A DNA stretch of 64,000 nucleotides from Pseudomonas sp. HMWF032 (GCF_003060885.1 NZ_QAIG01000005.1:368054-432053), one strand, 5' to 3'; positions 25,532-38,327 are shown, numbered from the stretch's first letter. Notes: generated by a model not told the origin, from the sequence alone. Numbers and translations: made by a program.

Positions 25532-26305
25532 CTAGTCTGCGCGAGTGTCGGTCTGCTCGGCGGTCTGCGTGGGTATATCTTGGTGATAACGGCGCAGGAT
25601 GGCGGCGTATTCAGGAGTCTGTTTAACCCGGCGCAATTCTGTCTCGAATCTGGGTACCAGCGCGGCCACTGCTGGGCGGCGGTTGAAGGCGGCATACACT
25701 CTGTCGCTATAGAGCGGTTGCGGGCTGTAGGCAATGTCCTCCTGCACGCCCATGTTTTTCGCCGTGAACAGGCCAACGGCGCGATCGGTGATCACCAGGT
25801 CGATGCGGCCCAGCAACAATTTGCCGACGTTGGCATCCAGGGTTGGTGCGTCTTCGCGAATAAAGTGTGTGCCCTTGACGAAGGTTTCGTGGCTGTAGGC
25901 ATAGCCAGGCTCTGTGCCGACACGCAGGCCGGTCAGGTCATCCACCGAATTAATGGTGTAAGGGCGAGCGCGTGCATGAAACAGAACCATGGCACTTTCG
26001 GCCATGGGTTCGCTGGGGAAGATCATGGTCTTGGCGCGCTCGTCGCTGTAAAAGGCGTCGAGGAGAATATCCAGCTTGCCATCGGCCATTTTGCGCAAGC
26101 AGCGCCGCCAGGGCTCCAGGGTGATGTCGTAGCTGATGCCTAGGTTAGTCAGCACCAGATGCAGCAGGTCGGCATCAATACCGCGCACTTGGCCCTCTTC
26201 CAGCAAGGTATAGGGCGGCCACTCATTGGTGCAGACCTTGAGGGGTTGGGCGTAGCTGATGCCACTCAGGCAAAGCAGAAATACCAGCGCATACAATCTA
26301 CCCAT
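25532..26305 (-). CDS. Solitary periplasmic solute-binding protein (SBP_bac_3 type)
   Basis: A 257-residue protein with a signal peptide (about 1-19, ending S-Y-A) and the type 2 binding-protein fold of polar amino-acid receptors: early V-C-T-N-E-W-P-P-Y, then D-L-T-G-L-R-V-G and D-A-F-Y-S-D-E-R. No permease or ATPase gene is adjacent, so it may feed a transporter encoded elsewhere or act as a sensor. The ligand cannot be assigned. A long perfect palindrome lies 15 bases upstream of its start. Confidence 0.85.
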   Translation of the reverse strand: MGRLYALVFLLCLSGISYAQPLKVCTNEWPPYTLLEEGQVRGIDADLLHLVLTNLGISYDITLEPWRRCLRKMADGKLDILLDAFYSDERAKTMIFPSEPMAESAMVLFHARARPYTINSVDDLTGLRVGTEPGYAYSHETFVKGTHFIREDAPTLDANVGKLLLGRIDLVITDRAVGLFTAKNMGVQEDIAYSPQPLYSDRVYAAFNRRPAVAALVPRFETELRRVKQTPEYAAILRRYHQDIPTQTAEQTDTRAD

Positions 26306-26319
26306 GGTGGGTGACCTCA

Positions 26320-26353
26320 CTACAGTGAATGCAGGTGCCTGCATTCACTGTAG
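26320..26353. promoter_or_regulatory. 34-bp palindrome upstream of solute-binding protein gene
   Basis: Two exact 16-base arms (CTACAGTGAATGCAGG and its inverse) around a 2-base TG centre. It lies between the end of ppnN and the start of the downstream minus-strand gene, at -15 to -48 from that ATG. No T-run follows on either strand. An operator for a dimeric regulator or an mRNA-end hairpin is possible. Confidence 0.55.
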
Positions 26354-26396
26354 CGGATCTTTGCAGCACTTGGCTGACTTGTGGGCTTCGATTGGC

Positions 26397-27770
26397 TCAG
26401 GTGACTAGTTTGTAGCAGGGTACATAGGCGCTGTTACCCGGCAGTTTCATACGGTGCTGATCCACGAAAGCCTGCAGCAGTCGATCCAGCTGCAGCATGA
26501 TTTCTCGCTCGCCGCTGATTTCATAAGGTCCGTGTTGCTCGATCAGGCGGATGCCCTTGTCTTTGACGTTGCCCGAGACAATCCCGGAGAACGCCCGCCG
26601 CAGGTTGGCAGCCAGTTCGTGCACCGGTTGCGCGCGGGTCAGCTTGAGACTGGCCATGTTGGTGTGGGTCGGCTCGAACGGGTGCTGGAAGCTCTCGTCG
26701 ATTTTCAGCAGCCAGTTGAAGTGAAAGGCGTCGTTGTGTTCGCGGCGGAACTGTTTCACCGCCTTGATCCCCGCGGCCATTTCCCGGGCGACCTGCTCCG
26801 GGTCGTTGATGATGATGCGGTAGCGCTGCTGGGCGGCTTCACCCAACGTCGCGCCGATAAAGGCATGCAGCTGCTCCAGGTAGGCGGCGGCGCTGCGTGG
26901 CCCGGTCATGATCAGCGGGAAGGGGATGTTCTGGTTATCCGGGTGCATGAGGATGCCGAGGAAATACAGCAGCTCCTCGGCCGTGCCCGCGCCGCCGGGG
27001 AAGATGATGATGCCGTGTCCGACGCGGACGAACGCCTCCAGGCGTTTCTCGATGTCCGGCAGGATCACCAGCTCGTTAACGATTGGGTTGGGCGCTTCGG
27101 CGGCGATGATCCCGGGCTCTGTCAGGCCCAGGTAGCGGCCGTGCACGTTGCGCTGTTTGGCGTGGGAAATGGTCGCGCCTTTCATCGGCCCCTTCATTAC
27201 GCCGGGGCCGCAGCCGGTGCAGATATCCAGGCCGCGCAGGCCCAGTTCGTGGCCGACTTTCTTGGTGTATTTGTATTCTTCGGTGCTGATCGAATGGCCG
27301 CCCCAGCACACCACAATCTTCGGCTCGACGCCGGCACGCAGGGTATGGGCGTTGCGCAGCAGGTGGAAGACGTAATCGGTGATGCCTTGAGAGCTGCCAA
27401 AATCGATGCGCTGATTTTCCAGTTCGCTCTGCGTGTAGACGATGTCGCGTAGAGCGCTGAACAGCATTTCGCGGGTGCTGGCGATCATCTCGCCATCGAC
27501 AAAGGCATCCGCCGGGGCGTTGAACAGCTCCAGGCGGATGCCGCGGTCTTGCTGCAGGATATTGATCTCGAAGTCTGGGTAGGCTTCCAGAATGGTCTTG
27601 GCGTTATCGCTGTGCGATCCGGTGTTGAGGATGGCCAAGGCGCATTGGCGGAACAGCGCATAGACGCTGCCGGAACCGGTTTCGCGCAGTTGTTGCACTT
27701 CACGCTGCGAGAGGGTTTCCAGGCTGCCTTTGGGGGTGACTGAGGCATTGATGGTTTTTCTGCTGACCAT
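26397..27770 (-). CDS. ppnN: Nucleotide 5'-monophosphate nucleosidase (LOG family)
   Basis: A 457-residue protein of the PpnN/YgdH type. It cleaves purine and pyrimidine nucleoside monophosphates to base and ribose 5-phosphate, and in E. coli it responds to (p)ppGpp. The LOG-domain motif P-G-G-A-G-T-A-E-E is clear, preceded by G-C-G-P-G-V-M-K-G-P, with the long N- and C-terminal extensions of PpnN. It lies downstream of metF on the same strand with a 186-base gap. Confidence 0.92.
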   Translation of the reverse strand: MVSRKTINASVTPKGSLETLSQREVQQLRETGSGSVYALFRQCALAILNTGSHSDNAKTILEAYPDFEINILQQDRGIRLELFNAPADAFVDGEMIASTREMLFSALRDIVYTQSELENQRIDFGSSQGITDYVFHLLRNAHTLRAGVEPKIVVCWGGHSISTEEYKYTKKVGHELGLRGLDICTGCGPGVMKGPMKGATISHAKQRNVHGRYLGLTEPGIIAAEAPNPIVNELVILPDIEKRLEAFVRVGHGIIIFPGGAGTAEELLYFLGILMHPDNQNIPFPLIMTGPRSAAAYLEQLHAFIGATLGEAAQQRYRIIINDPEQVAREMAAGIKAVKQFRREHNDAFHFNWLLKIDESFQHPFEPTHTNMASLKLTRAQPVHELAANLRRAFSGIVSGNVKDKGIRLIEQHGPYEISGEREIMLQLDRLLQAFVDQHRMKLPGNSAYVPCYKLVT

Positions 27771-27914
27771 TGAGCAACTCCATGGAGGTCTTGAGCTTCA
27801 AGCTATGCAGGGTTGACCTTGAGGTCAAGTCGGTGTGGGTGATGAGTCACAGCAGGATATGTCTGAGGCAGCCGACTTGGGGGAAGTCACAAACTGTGGT
27901 GTGTCGCGGGATAA

Positions 27915-27944
27915 CGTCCATGGCACGTGCAATGGCCATGGACG
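27915..27944 (-). terminator. Possible hairpin terminator after metF
   Basis: Exact 10-bp arms, CGTCCATGGC (27915-27924) and GCCATGGACG (27935-27944), with a 10-base loop, 13 bases after the metF stop. There is no T-run, so it could be a Rho-dependent or mRNA 3'-end structure rather than a classical terminator. Confidence 0.35.
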
Positions 27945-27956
27945 CGGTATCGCCCC

Positions 27957-28802
27957 TCAGCGTGGCAGCTTGAGGTTGTTCCAGATCGCCAGGCTCGGTT
28001 CAGCTTGGTTCATGCTGTAGAAGTGCAGGCCTGGGGCGCCGCCTTGCAGCAGGCGCTCGCACATTTCAGTGATGACCTGCTCGCCATACGCCTGGATGCT
28101 GTCGGTGTCGTCACCGTAGGCTTCCAGTTGTTTGCGCACCCAGCGCGGGATTTCCGCACCGCAGGCGTCGGAGAAGCGCGCCAGCTTGCTGTAGTTGGTG
28201 ATCGGCATGATGCCCGGCACCACCGGAATGTCCACGCCCAGCTTGCGCACACGGTCGACAAAGTAGAAGTAGCAGTCGGCGTTGAAGAAGTACTGGGTAA
28301 TCGCGCTGTCCGCGCCGGCTTTGGCCTTGCGCACGAAGTTGGCGATGTCATCTTCGAAGTTGCGTGCCTGCGGGTGCATTTCCGGGTAGGCGGCCACTTC
28401 GATATGGAAGTGATCACCTGTTTCTGCGCGGATAAAGCTGACCAGCTCGTTGGCATAACGCAACTCGCCGCTGGCCATGCCCATACCCGACGGCAGGTCG
28501 CCACGCAGCGCAACAATGCGCTTGATCCCTGCGTTCTTGTACAGGGTCAGCAGCTCGCGCAGCTCGGCCTTGCTGTCGCCCACACAGGACAGGTGCGGCG
28601 CAGCCGGTACCTTGATCTCGCCGTCGAGTTGCAACACGGTATTGAGTGTACGGTCGCGGGTGGAGCCACCGGCACCGTAGGTGCAGGAGAAGAAATCGGG
28701 TTTGTAGGTGGCCAGTTGGCGTGCCACGTTCATCAGTTTTTCGTGCCCGGCTTCGGTCTTGGTGGGGAAGAACTCGAAGCTGTAACGGCGTTCTTGGCTC
28801 AT
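27957..28802 (-). CDS. metF: 5,10-methylenetetrahydrofolate reductase
   Basis: A 281-residue FAD-dependent TIM-barrel enzyme that makes 5-methyltetrahydrofolate for methionine synthesis. It starts with the typical S-F-E-F-F-P-T-K-T and contains L-R-G-D-L-P and T-Q-Y-F-F-N. The frame extends to 28850, but the ATG at 28802 gives the conserved N-terminus. It lies downstream of ahcY on the same strand, separated by a palindromic repeat that may limit read-through. Confidence 0.95.
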   Translation of the reverse strand: MSQERRYSFEFFPTKTEAGHEKLMNVARQLATYKPDFFSCTYGAGGSTRDRTLNTVLQLDGEIKVPAAPHLSCVGDSKAELRELLTLYKNAGIKRIVALRGDLPSGMGMASGELRYANELVSFIRAETGDHFHIEVAAYPEMHPQARNFEDDIANFVRKAKAGADSAITQYFFNADCYFYFVDRVRKLGVDIPVVPGIMPITNYSKLARFSDACGAEIPRWVRKQLEAYGDDTDSIQAYGEQVITEMCERLLQGGAPGLHFYSMNQAEPSLAIWNNLKLPR

Positions 28803-28867
28803 AGGGTGTCTTGCCTTGGATACGTAAGGTGGAGGGCGTTGTTCCATCAACCTTGCGGGAAGTCGAC

Positions 28868-28898
28868 GGTGGATAAGCCAGAGGCTTATCCACCCTAC
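28868..28898. repeat. GTGGATAAGCC hairpin repeat between ahcY and metF, copy B
   Basis: Exact 12-base arms GGTGGATAAGCC (28868-28879) and GGCTTATCCACC (28883-28894) with a 3-base loop, followed by CTAC. It is a compact relative of the GTAGGGTGGAT repeats elsewhere in the window. It sits just after the ahcY stop and may act as an mRNA 3'-end hairpin. Confidence 0.65.
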
Positions 28899-28901
28899 GC
28901 A

Positions 28902-31576
<2,675 letters not shown>

Positions 31577-31584
31577 GAGTACTC

Positions 31585-32193
31585 CTAAAAGAGATCAATT
31601 TCGCCGCAGACAGGGGTTTTTTTGATGCGTAGGCTGTATTCCATTTCGCGGTCAAGCAGTGTGGTGTTGTGCAGTGACTTGAGTTTTTTAAGCATCACCT
31701 TGCCTGTGCTGGGAAAGAAATACACCTTGCGCGGGTAGTTATCGAGCAGATCCTTTGCGACCACCGGAATGCCGTCGGTGGCCAGGTAGTCCAGTACAAA
31801 CTCGACATTGCGTGAACCGACATTGTTACTACCAAAGCCGCGTAATACGCTGGCTCCGCCAAACACCTTGGCCTCGAAATGTCGTCGCTCGGCACCCAGC
31901 TTCAGCAAGTGGTTAATCAGGATCTCTATGGCATAAACGCCATAGCGCGCAGAAGTCGAGAGAGGGTGGCCACCTTCTTCGCTCGTGCCCGGCAACATAA
32001 AGTGATTCATGCCTCCTATGCCCGAGCAGCGGTCACGCAAACAAACCGAGACACAGGAGCCGAGTACCGTGACGATGACAATGTCGCGTTGGGTGACGTA
32101 GTACTCGCCGGGCAGGATTTTGACCGCATCGATCTGAAAGTGCGTATCAAAATAAGTGCCGGGTGCCAAGTCACTGTTGAAGTCGAACATCAT
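31585..32193 (-). CDS. cheD: Chemoreceptor glutamine deamidase CheD
   Basis: A 202-residue CheD protein with the catalytic Cys in [10 protein letters not shown] and the His of G-G-M-N-H-F-M-L-P. It deamidates receptor glutamines and may be regulated by CheY-P or CheC-like partners. The start overlaps the cheR stop by four bases (ATGA), indicating coupling. Two adjacent ATGs (32193 and 32190) make the exact start uncertain by one residue. Confidence 0.93.
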   Translation of the reverse strand: MMFDFNSDLAPGTYFDTHFQIDAVKILPGEYYVTQRDIVIVTVLGSCVSVCLRDRCSGIGGMNHFMLPGTSEEGGHPLSTSARYGVYAIEILINHLLKLGAERRHFEAKVFGGASVLRGFGSNNVGSRNVEFVLDYLATDGIPVVAKDLLDNYPRKVYFFPSTGKVMLKKLKSLHNTTLLDREMEYSLRIKKTPVCGEIDLF

Positions 32194-33032
32194 GCCGGGT
32201 CACTTCCATGCGTCACCGGCCGGTAGATGGTACGACCGATCAGGCGTACCAAATGGGTGGCATGGACGAAGCTTTCCGAATGCCCGGCAAAGAACAAGCC
32301 GTCTGGGCGAAGCAGTTTGACCATCCGCCCCAGCAGGTGCTGCTGCGTCGGCTTGTCAAAGTAGATCATCACGTTGCGACAGAAGATAACGTCCAGACCG
32401 GGTCTGATCGGCCACTGTTGGCCGAGCAAGTTGATTTGCTGAAACTCGATCAGCTCGCGCAGTTCACTGCGCACCCTCACCAGCCCGGCTTGGCTGCCGG
32501 TTCCGCGCATAAAAAAGGTCTTTTTCCGCCCCTCCGACAGCGGGTCGATGCGGTTGATGGGATAGATCCCCTGCCGGGCCGTGTCTAGCACGTTGGTGTC
32601 GATGTCGGACGCGAGGATCTGCACGGGAGGCGTCAGGCTGTCGAAGGCTTCCATGGCAGTAATGGCCAGTGAGTAGGGTTCTTCACCTGTGCTGGCAGCG
32701 GAACACCAGATGCGAAATGGCTCACTGCGTTTGGGCAAATACCGCAAGTGTTTGGCCAGCGCCTCGAAATGATGGTTTTCGCGGAAAAAGGAGGTGAGGT
32801 TGGTGGTCAGGGCATTGACGAACTCCTGCCACTCATCTTCATGCTGTTCCAGGTAGCCGAAGTATTCGCTGAAGCTGTTCAGGTCGAGCTGTCTTAAACG
32901 CCTTGCCAGGCGGCTGTACACCATCTGGCTTTTACTGTCTGACAGGCTGATGCCGCTGCGCTTGTGAAGCAGGCCGCGTACTTTCTGAAAGTCGTCAGTA
33001 CGGTAGTGAAACTCGCGCAATGGCTCGTTCAT
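32190..33032 (-). CDS. cheR: Chemotaxis protein methyltransferase CheR
   Basis: A 280-residue SAM-dependent methyltransferase with an N-terminal helical domain and the motifs I-W-C-S-A-A-S-T-G-E-E-P-Y-S and I-F-C-R-N-V-M-I-Y-F. It adds methyl groups to glutamates of chemoreceptors. The neighbouring large receptor ends in W-E-Q-F, a likely tether for this enzyme, as known for CheR proteins that bind C-terminal pentapeptides. Confidence 0.95.
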   Translation of the reverse strand: MNEPLREFHYRTDDFQKVRGLLHKRSGISLSDSKSQMVYSRLARRLRQLDLNSFSEYFGYLEQHEDEWQEFVNALTTNLTSFFRENHHFEALAKHLRYLPKRSEPFRIWCSAASTGEEPYSLAITAMEAFDSLTPPVQILASDIDTNVLDTARQGIYPINRIDPLSEGRKKTFFMRGTGSQAGLVRVRSELRELIEFQQINLLGQQWPIRPGLDVIFCRNVMIYFDKPTQQHLLGRMVKLLRPDGLFFAGHSESFVHATHLVRLIGRTIYRPVTHGSDPA

Positions 33033-33102
33033 GTCCCTGTTCCCTGTGCGTCATACCTGACTGCGCAGGCATCGCTTTGGCGTGATGCCTGGCCTGGGTC
33101 GT

Positions 33103-35448
33103 TTAAAACTGCTCCCACTCATCGCTGTTGTTGGTGTTTGCGCGCGGTGGCAGTGAACGTTGCGCGCGCGCTGTGCGGGTTGGCGGATTTGCGGAGGCTT
33201 TAGGGGCTGCCGGCGGCGCGCTGAGGGCTGGGCGCTGGTGGGCGTGCTCAAATTTGAAAATAGCCACGGTCTCGGTCATGGAGGTCGCCTGTTCCAGCAA
33301 TGATTCAGCTGCCGCCGCGGCCTGCTCAACCAGTGCGGCATTTTGCTGGGTCATTTCATCCATTTGACTGACTGCGCCATTCACTTCTTCAATGCCGCTG
33401 CTTTGCTCGGCGGAAGCTGCGGCAATTTCGGCCATGATGTCGGTAACGCGTTTGATCGCGGTGACGATCTCGGTCATGGTCTTGCCGGCTTGAGCCACCA
33501 GCGTGTTGCCGGTTTCCACTTTGTCCACCGAGTCGGAGATCAGCGTTTTGATCTCTTTGGCGGCCGCTGCCGAACGTTGTGCCAGGTTGCGAACCTCGGC
33601 AGCCACCACCGCGAAGCCACGGCCCTGCTCGCCGGCACGGGCGGCTTCCACCGCAGCGTTGAGGGCCAGGATGTTGGTCTGGAAGGCAATGCCGTCAATC
33701 ACGCCAATGATGTCGGAGATCTTGCGAGACGAATCATTGATCGAAGACATGGTTTGCACCACGCGCTCAACCAGTTGGCCGCCATCGCTGGCCACTTCAG
33801 AGGCGTTCATGGCCAGTGAATTGGCCTGTCGGGCGTTGTCAGCATTGAGTTTCACCGTGCTGGTCAACTCTTCCATGCTGGATGCTGTTTCTTCCAGGCT
33901 TGAGGCCTGCTCCTCGGTGCGCGAGGACAGGTCGGTGTTGCCGACCGAGATTTCATTGGCCGCGGTGTAGATGGTGTCGGCGCTCTCGCGAATCTGCCCG
34001 AGCATGCGTGACAGGCTGACAGCGGTTTCATTGGAAAAGTCTTTGAGTTGGCCGAAGGTGCCCTGGTATTGATCAGTAATGCGTAGGGTCAGATCGCCCT
34101 GAGCCAGAGCGCCGAGCATGCGCACAACATCCTGCAGCCCTCTGTCTGCCGTCTCCACCAACTGGTTGAGGCCTGTCGCCAGATTGAGCAGAAAACCGGC
34201 CTTGTTGCCCAGCTCCAGGCGGCGGCTAAAGTCACCGTCTGCGGCGGCGTTTACCAGATCCGCAACCTCGCGTTCCACCGCCACCTCCAAGGTGCGGTCA
34301 TTCCACTCCACCACTGCGCCCAGGCGTTCGCCGCTGTCGCTGAACACCGGGTTGGCGATCAGGGCGAAGGTGCGTCCCCCGACCTCGATTTGTGTATTAA
34401 ACGTGCTGGTAAAGGTCGCCAGTAAGTGTTTTTGATGCTCGGGTTTTTTATGAAACTGATCAATAGAACCACCCAGCAGGCGTTTGGCCTCAAAGGTTGG
34501 CAGCACCTTGCGAAGATCACTTTCGACGTTCTGCATCATCGCTGTCACGGTGCGGTTCATGTAGATGATGTTGCGTTCGTTGTCGGCAATCATCACGTTG
34601 CTGCTGACATTATCCAGTGCGGATTTGATGCGGGCGTTGCTTTGCGCCGCAGCAGCAGAGGCCTGCAAGGATTCGAGCATGCCTTTGAGCGAATCCATCA
34701 CACTGCCTGGCAAGGCGGCGGGTATCTCCAGTTGCAACTGTCCTGCCGCAATGCTGTTGGTGATCTGTGCCAGTTCCAGCGGGTCTGCGCCGAGCTGACG
34801 TCTGACACTGCGAATCAGCAGGACGGCGAGTAAGACGGCTAACAGCAACGCGGCGAACCCGATACTCAGCAGCAGTGTGCGGGTGTCGGCGGCCAGGTTT
34901 TCGGCGATTTTGCCCAGGTCTTCGACACCTTTGTTTTGGATGTCGATGACCTGATTGGTCTGCGCCTGTGTTTCAAGCTGCGCCTCTCGCAAGTCTTTCA
35001 GAAGGTACTCGCGGGCCGCCTGCAGGTTGCCGTCGTCATACAACTCCAGGTAGCGTTCCACGTGTTTGTTGAAGTTCTTAATGCCCAGACCAAGAGCGGC
35101 CAGGTATTCGCGCTCTTCGGCGGTTTTGGCCACCGCATTGAGCTTGTCCGTGGCGTTCTGGATACCCAGCGTGGCCTCTTCAATCTGCTTGCGCTGTGAG
35201 TCAACCAGGCGTTGATCATCCTCTGCGATAAGCATCGTTCGGACGGCCCGCGCAATGGCATTGGTTTCGTCGATGACGTTATTGGCCAGCACGGTTTTGG
35301 GAAAATTCTCGTGCACTAAATCGTCGATTTTGCCGTGCAGCTTACTGATTTGGATCAGGCTGATCGCCAGGATAATGGCCAGCAGGGATAACAACGCGGC
35401 AAAACACAACGACAGCCGCTGGATCATTGAAAGTTGCTTCAGGTTCAT
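33103..35448 (-). CDS. Methyl-accepting chemotaxis protein with PAS-like domain and CheR tether
   Basis: A 781-residue receptor with membrane helices at about 12-32 and 191-213, a periplasmic helical-bundle sensor between them, then HAMP, a cytoplasmic PAS-like domain (about 271-385), a second HAMP-like linker and a signalling hairpin with the conserved [23 protein letters not shown] flexible Ala/Pro-rich tail ends in E-W-E-Q-F, matching the x-W-x-x-F pentapeptide that docks CheR. The signal is unknown. It lies in the operon between cheW and cheR. Confidence 0.93.
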   Translation of the reverse strand: MNLKQLSMIQRLSLCFAALLSLLAIILAISLIQISKLHGKIDDLVHENFPKTVLANNVIDETNAIARAVRTMLIAEDDQRLVDSQRKQIEEATLGIQNATDKLNAVAKTAEEREYLAALGLGIKNFNKHVERYLELYDDGNLQAAREYLLKDLREAQLETQAQTNQVIDIQNKGVEDLGKIAENLAADTRTLLLSIGFAALLLAVLLAVLLIRSVRRQLGADPLELAQITNSIAAGQLQLEIPAALPGSVMDSLKGMLESLQASAAAAQSNARIKSALDNVSSNVMIADNERNIIYMNRTVTAMMQNVESDLRKVLPTFEAKRLLGGSIDQFHKKPEHQKHLLATFTSTFNTQIEVGGRTFALIANPVFSDSGERLGAVVEWNDRTLEVAVEREVADLVNAAADGDFSRRLELGNKAGFLLNLATGLNQLVETADRGLQDVVRMLGALAQGDLTLRITDQYQGTFGQLKDFSNETAVSLSRMLGQIRESADTIYTAANEISVGNTDLSSRTEEQASSLEETASSMEELTSTVKLNADNARQANSLAMNASEVASDGGQLVERVVQTMSSINDSSRKISDIIGVIDGIAFQTNILALNAAVEAARAGEQGRGFAVVAAEVRNLAQRSAAAAKEIKTLISDSVDKVETGNTLVAQAGKTMTEIVTAIKRVTDIMAEIAAASAEQSSGIEEVNGAVSQMDEMTQQNAALVEQAAAAAESLLEQATSMTETVAIFKFEHAHQRPALSAPPAAPKASANPPTRTARAQRSLPPRANTNNSDEWEQF

Positions 35449-35476
35449 GGGAACGCTCCTTGCGGTTGTCAGCGCT

Positions 35477-35962
35477 TTACTCGGACGATGGGGTATCCAT
35501 CAAAGCCAGTTCACTGCTGCTCATCAGCTTCTCAATGTCGACCAGTATCAGCATGCGCTCAGCCACAGTGGCCAAGCCCAGCAAGTACTCGCTGTTGAAT
35601 GCGGCGCCAAATTCAGGGGCCGGCTTGATTTCATCCGCAGTCAGAGCCAGTACGTCGGAAACGGAATCGACGACGACGCCGACAATGCGGTTGAACACAT
35701 TGAGAATGATCACCACGGTGAACTGGTCGTAGGTCACCGACGACAGGTTGAATTTAATTCTTAAATCCGCGATCGGCACGATGGCGCCGCGCAGGTTGAT
35801 CACGCCCTTGATAAACGCTGGGCTGTTGGCAATGGTCGTCACCTGATCGTAGCCGCGGATCTCCTGAACCCTCAGGATGTCTATGGCGTATTCCTCGGCT
35901 CCCAGGGTAAAGGTGAGGAATTCGTTGACGCGCTCAGTGCTGTGTTCACTCGTTGGGGTCAT
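35477..35962 (-). CDS. cheW: Chemotaxis coupling protein CheW
   Basis: A 161-residue CheW-domain protein with the N-terminal [20 protein letters not shown] and the core [14 protein letters not shown]. It couples the cluster's receptors to CheA. Its start overlaps the cheA end by 17 bases. Confidence 0.95.
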   Translation of the reverse strand: MTPTSEHSTERVNEFLTFTLGAEEYAIDILRVQEIRGYDQVTTIANSPAFIKGVINLRGAIVPIADLRIKFNLSSVTYDQFTVVIILNVFNRIVGVVVDSVSDVLALTADEIKPAPEFGAAFNSEYLLGLATVAERMLILVDIEKLMSSSELALMDTPSSE

Positions 35963-37907
35963 ACGCTAGCTCTCCATGGCCAGCCAAACGCGGCAAGGCG
36001 TCGACGTCGAGGATGAGGGCAACGCTGCCGTCGCCCATGATGGTGGCACCGGTAATTCCGTCTATGCGGCGGAAGTTCTGCTCCAGACTTTTGATCACTA
36101 CTTGCTGTTGCCCGATGAGGTCGTCGACCAGCAAGGCAAACTTGCGCCCTTCGGCTTCGAGGATCAGGACAATGGCCTGCCAGGGTGGCGGCGGCTCACC
36201 TTCCAGCTTGAGTAGGGCGTGCAAGCTGAGCAGCGTCAGGTATTCACCGCGTACGCGAATAACCGTGCGCTCGCTGCCGCGCATGCTGCGAATATCGTCG
36301 TACTTGGGTTGCAGTGATTCGATGATGTAGGTGAGCGGAATCACGTAGTGGACATCGCCGGCGGCGACGATCATGCCATCGAGAATTGCTAAGGTAAGGG
36401 GCAGGCGAATGGTGATGCGCGTTCCGACACCGGCATAGGACTCGACATCAATGCGTCCGCCTATGGCACTTATATTGCGGCGCACAACGTCCATGCCGAC
36501 ACCGCGCCCCGATAGGTCAGTTACGACGTCGGCCGTGGAGAAGCCTGGCATAAAAATCAATTGCCAGACTTCGCTGTCGGGCATGTCATCGTGAACCGGC
36601 ATGCCTTTCTCACGAGCCTTGGCCAAAATCTTCGCGCGCGCCAGGCCTTTGCCGTCGTCATTGATCTCCACCACGATGCGGCCGCCCTGATGGAACGCGG
36701 AGAGCCTTACCGTACCGTGCTCCGGCTTGCCCGCAGCAAGGCGGTCAGCCGGTAGTTCGATGCCGTGATCAATACTGTTACGGATGATATGGGTCAGCGG
36801 GTCGGTGAGCTTTTCGATAACACCCTTGTCCAGTTCGGTGTGCTCGCCCTGCAGAATCAGTTCGACCTTTTTACCCAGTTTGCTGGCTGTATCCCTCACC
36901 ACCCGTGGGAAGCGATTGAAGATGAAGCTGATCGGTAACATGCGGATCGACATGACCGACTCTTGCAGCTCGCGGGTGTTGTGCTCCAACTGGCTGAGCG
37001 CCTGATTGATTTTCTCGAAAACAGCCGGGTCCAGGCCTGCCGTCAACTGAGCCAGCATGGCTTGGGTGATGACCAGCTCACCCACCTGATTGATCAGGCT
37101 GTCGATCTTCTCAACACTGACACGAATGGAACTGGACTCCGCATCGCCCGCTGGACGTGAGGGCGCGGCAGCAGAATTGGCTGTATTTCGGCGGTCACCG
37201 GCGCGTCGCTCGGCTGGGGCAATGTCTGCGGATGCAGGGCTGTTGATGGGCGTTTGGTTTTGACTGGGCGCTTCTAATCCGAAGGCCTCCTCGCTGGATG
37301 TTGCCGTGGCCTCATTGAAAAGCCCATAAGCTTCATTCGGTTCGGTGGGCGCAAGGGCTGGAGAGGCGCTGGGTTGATCGTCAAAGAAGCCGAAAGCGTC
37401 TTCGCCTGTGTGGGAAGTTGGGTCGCCCTCAAACAGGCCATCGGAGGCGGGTTGCTCAGTTTCGTGTTCAAACAAACCGTAGGCACTTTCTGCGGTGGAC
37501 TCTGATGCGCCCGGCGAAGGGTTGTCGATAAGCGCTTGCAGGCGTTCAACGATGTCCTCGGTCGGGATGCTGGAGTGGGTGCCTGGGTGCTTATGGCAGG
37601 CCAGCAATTGGCCCAATACATCCCGTGCTTGCAGAAATACATCGACCATCTCGACCCGTAGGGCGATTTGCCCACTGCGTATTTTGTCCAGCAAGGTTTC
37701 CAGCACATGGGTGACAGCGGTCAGGTCGCCAAAACCGAACATGCCGCTGGAGCCTTTTATCGAATGCGCCGCGCGGAAGATGCCATCCAGCGCTTCACGA
37801 TCAGGCGAGGCGAGGTCTAGTGTGAGTAGCAGGTGTTCAAGATTGGCCAAGTGCTCCTCGGCTTCTTCAAAAAACACCTCGAGAAACTGCTCCATGCCAG
37901 CATTCAT
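35946..37907 (-). CDS. cheA: Chemotaxis histidine kinase CheA with repeated linker motifs
   Basis: A 653-residue kinase from the ATG at 37907 (the frame opens at 37928). P1 carries His48 (A-A-H-S-I-K-G); dimerisation and HATPase domains follow ([12 protein letters not shown]), and the C-terminus is CheW-like. In place of an obvious P2 domain, the linker at about residues 140-215 holds five short repeats of the type A-Y-G-L-F-E, D-G-L-F-E, A-F-G-F-F-D, A-Y-G-L-F-N, A-F-G-L-E. These could be docking motifs for CheY or CheB. It phosphorylates the adjacent CheY and probably CheB and the receiver/PP2C protein. Confidence 0.95.
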   Translation of the reverse strand: MNAGMEQFLEVFFEEAEEHLANLEHLLLTLDLASPDREALDGIFRAAHSIKGSSGMFGFGDLTAVTHVLETLLDKIRSGQIALRVEMVDVFLQARDVLGQLLACHKHPGTHSSIPTEDIVERLQALIDNPSPGASESTAESAYGLFEHETEQPASDGLFEGDPTSHTGEDAFGFFDDQPSASPALAPTEPNEAYGLFNEATATSSEEAFGLEAPSQNQTPINSPASADIAPAERRAGDRRNTANSAAAPSRPAGDAESSSIRVSVEKIDSLINQVGELVITQAMLAQLTAGLDPAVFEKINQALSQLEHNTRELQESVMSIRMLPISFIFNRFPRVVRDTASKLGKKVELILQGEHTELDKGVIEKLTDPLTHIIRNSIDHGIELPADRLAAGKPEHGTVRLSAFHQGGRIVVEINDDGKGLARAKILAKAREKGMPVHDDMPDSEVWQLIFMPGFSTADVVTDLSGRGVGMDVVRRNISAIGGRIDVESYAGVGTRITIRLPLTLAILDGMIVAAGDVHYVIPLTYIIESLQPKYDDIRSMRGSERTVIRVRGEYLTLLSLHALLKLEGEPPPPWQAIVLILEAEGRKFALLVDDLIGQQQVVIKSLEQNFRRIDGITGATIMGDGSVALILDVDALPRLAGHGELAYDPNE

Positions 37908-37934
37908 CTTGATCTGCCTGCGCGTCACTGCGTC

Positions 37935-38300
37935 CTAGGGGAGTACCTTCTTGGTCACTTCCAGCAGCTTTGGCGGATCAAACGGCTTTACCAGCCAGCC
38001 GGTCGCCCCGGCGGCGCGCCCCTGTTGTTTCATGCTGTCACTGGACTCGGTGGTGAGCATCAACACCGGTGTGGTGCGGTAGTTAGGCAGGCCGCGCAGA
38101 CTTTTGATCAGTGTCAGGCCGTCCATGTTGGGCATGTTCTGGTCGGTGAACACCAACTGGTAGGCTTTGCGCTGGGCTTTGCCCAGACCGTCTTTACCAT
38201 CGACCGCTTCGTCTACTTCATATCCGGCAGAGCGCAGGGTAAAGGCCAGCATCTGGCGGATGGATGCTGAGTCATCGACAATCAGGATGGATTTTCCCAT
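37935..38300 (-). CDS. cheY: CheY-like response regulator
   Basis: A 121-residue single receiver with the acidic pair in I-V-D-D-S, phospho-acceptor Asp53 (F-T-D-Q-N-M-P-N-M-D) and Lys in L-V-K-P-F. It is the likely phosphorylation target of the CheA encoded 6 to 28 bases downstream, depending on the cheA start. Its output (motor, kinase control or another effector) is unknown. Confidence 0.93.
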   Translation of the reverse strand: MGKSILIVDDSASIRQMLAFTLRSAGYEVDEAVDGKDGLGKAQRKAYQLVFTDQNMPNMDGLTLIKSLRGLPNYRTTPVLMLTTESSDSMKQQGRAAGATGWLVKPFDPPKLLEVTKKVLP

Positions 38301-38327
38301 TGCACAGTTGCTCCCTCAAATCCTTGG

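Noticed and set aside
26320..26353. Palindrome considered as a LexA/SOS box
   Set aside because: It lacks the CTGT-N8-ACAG spacing at its centre, and the neighbouring gene is not an SOS type.
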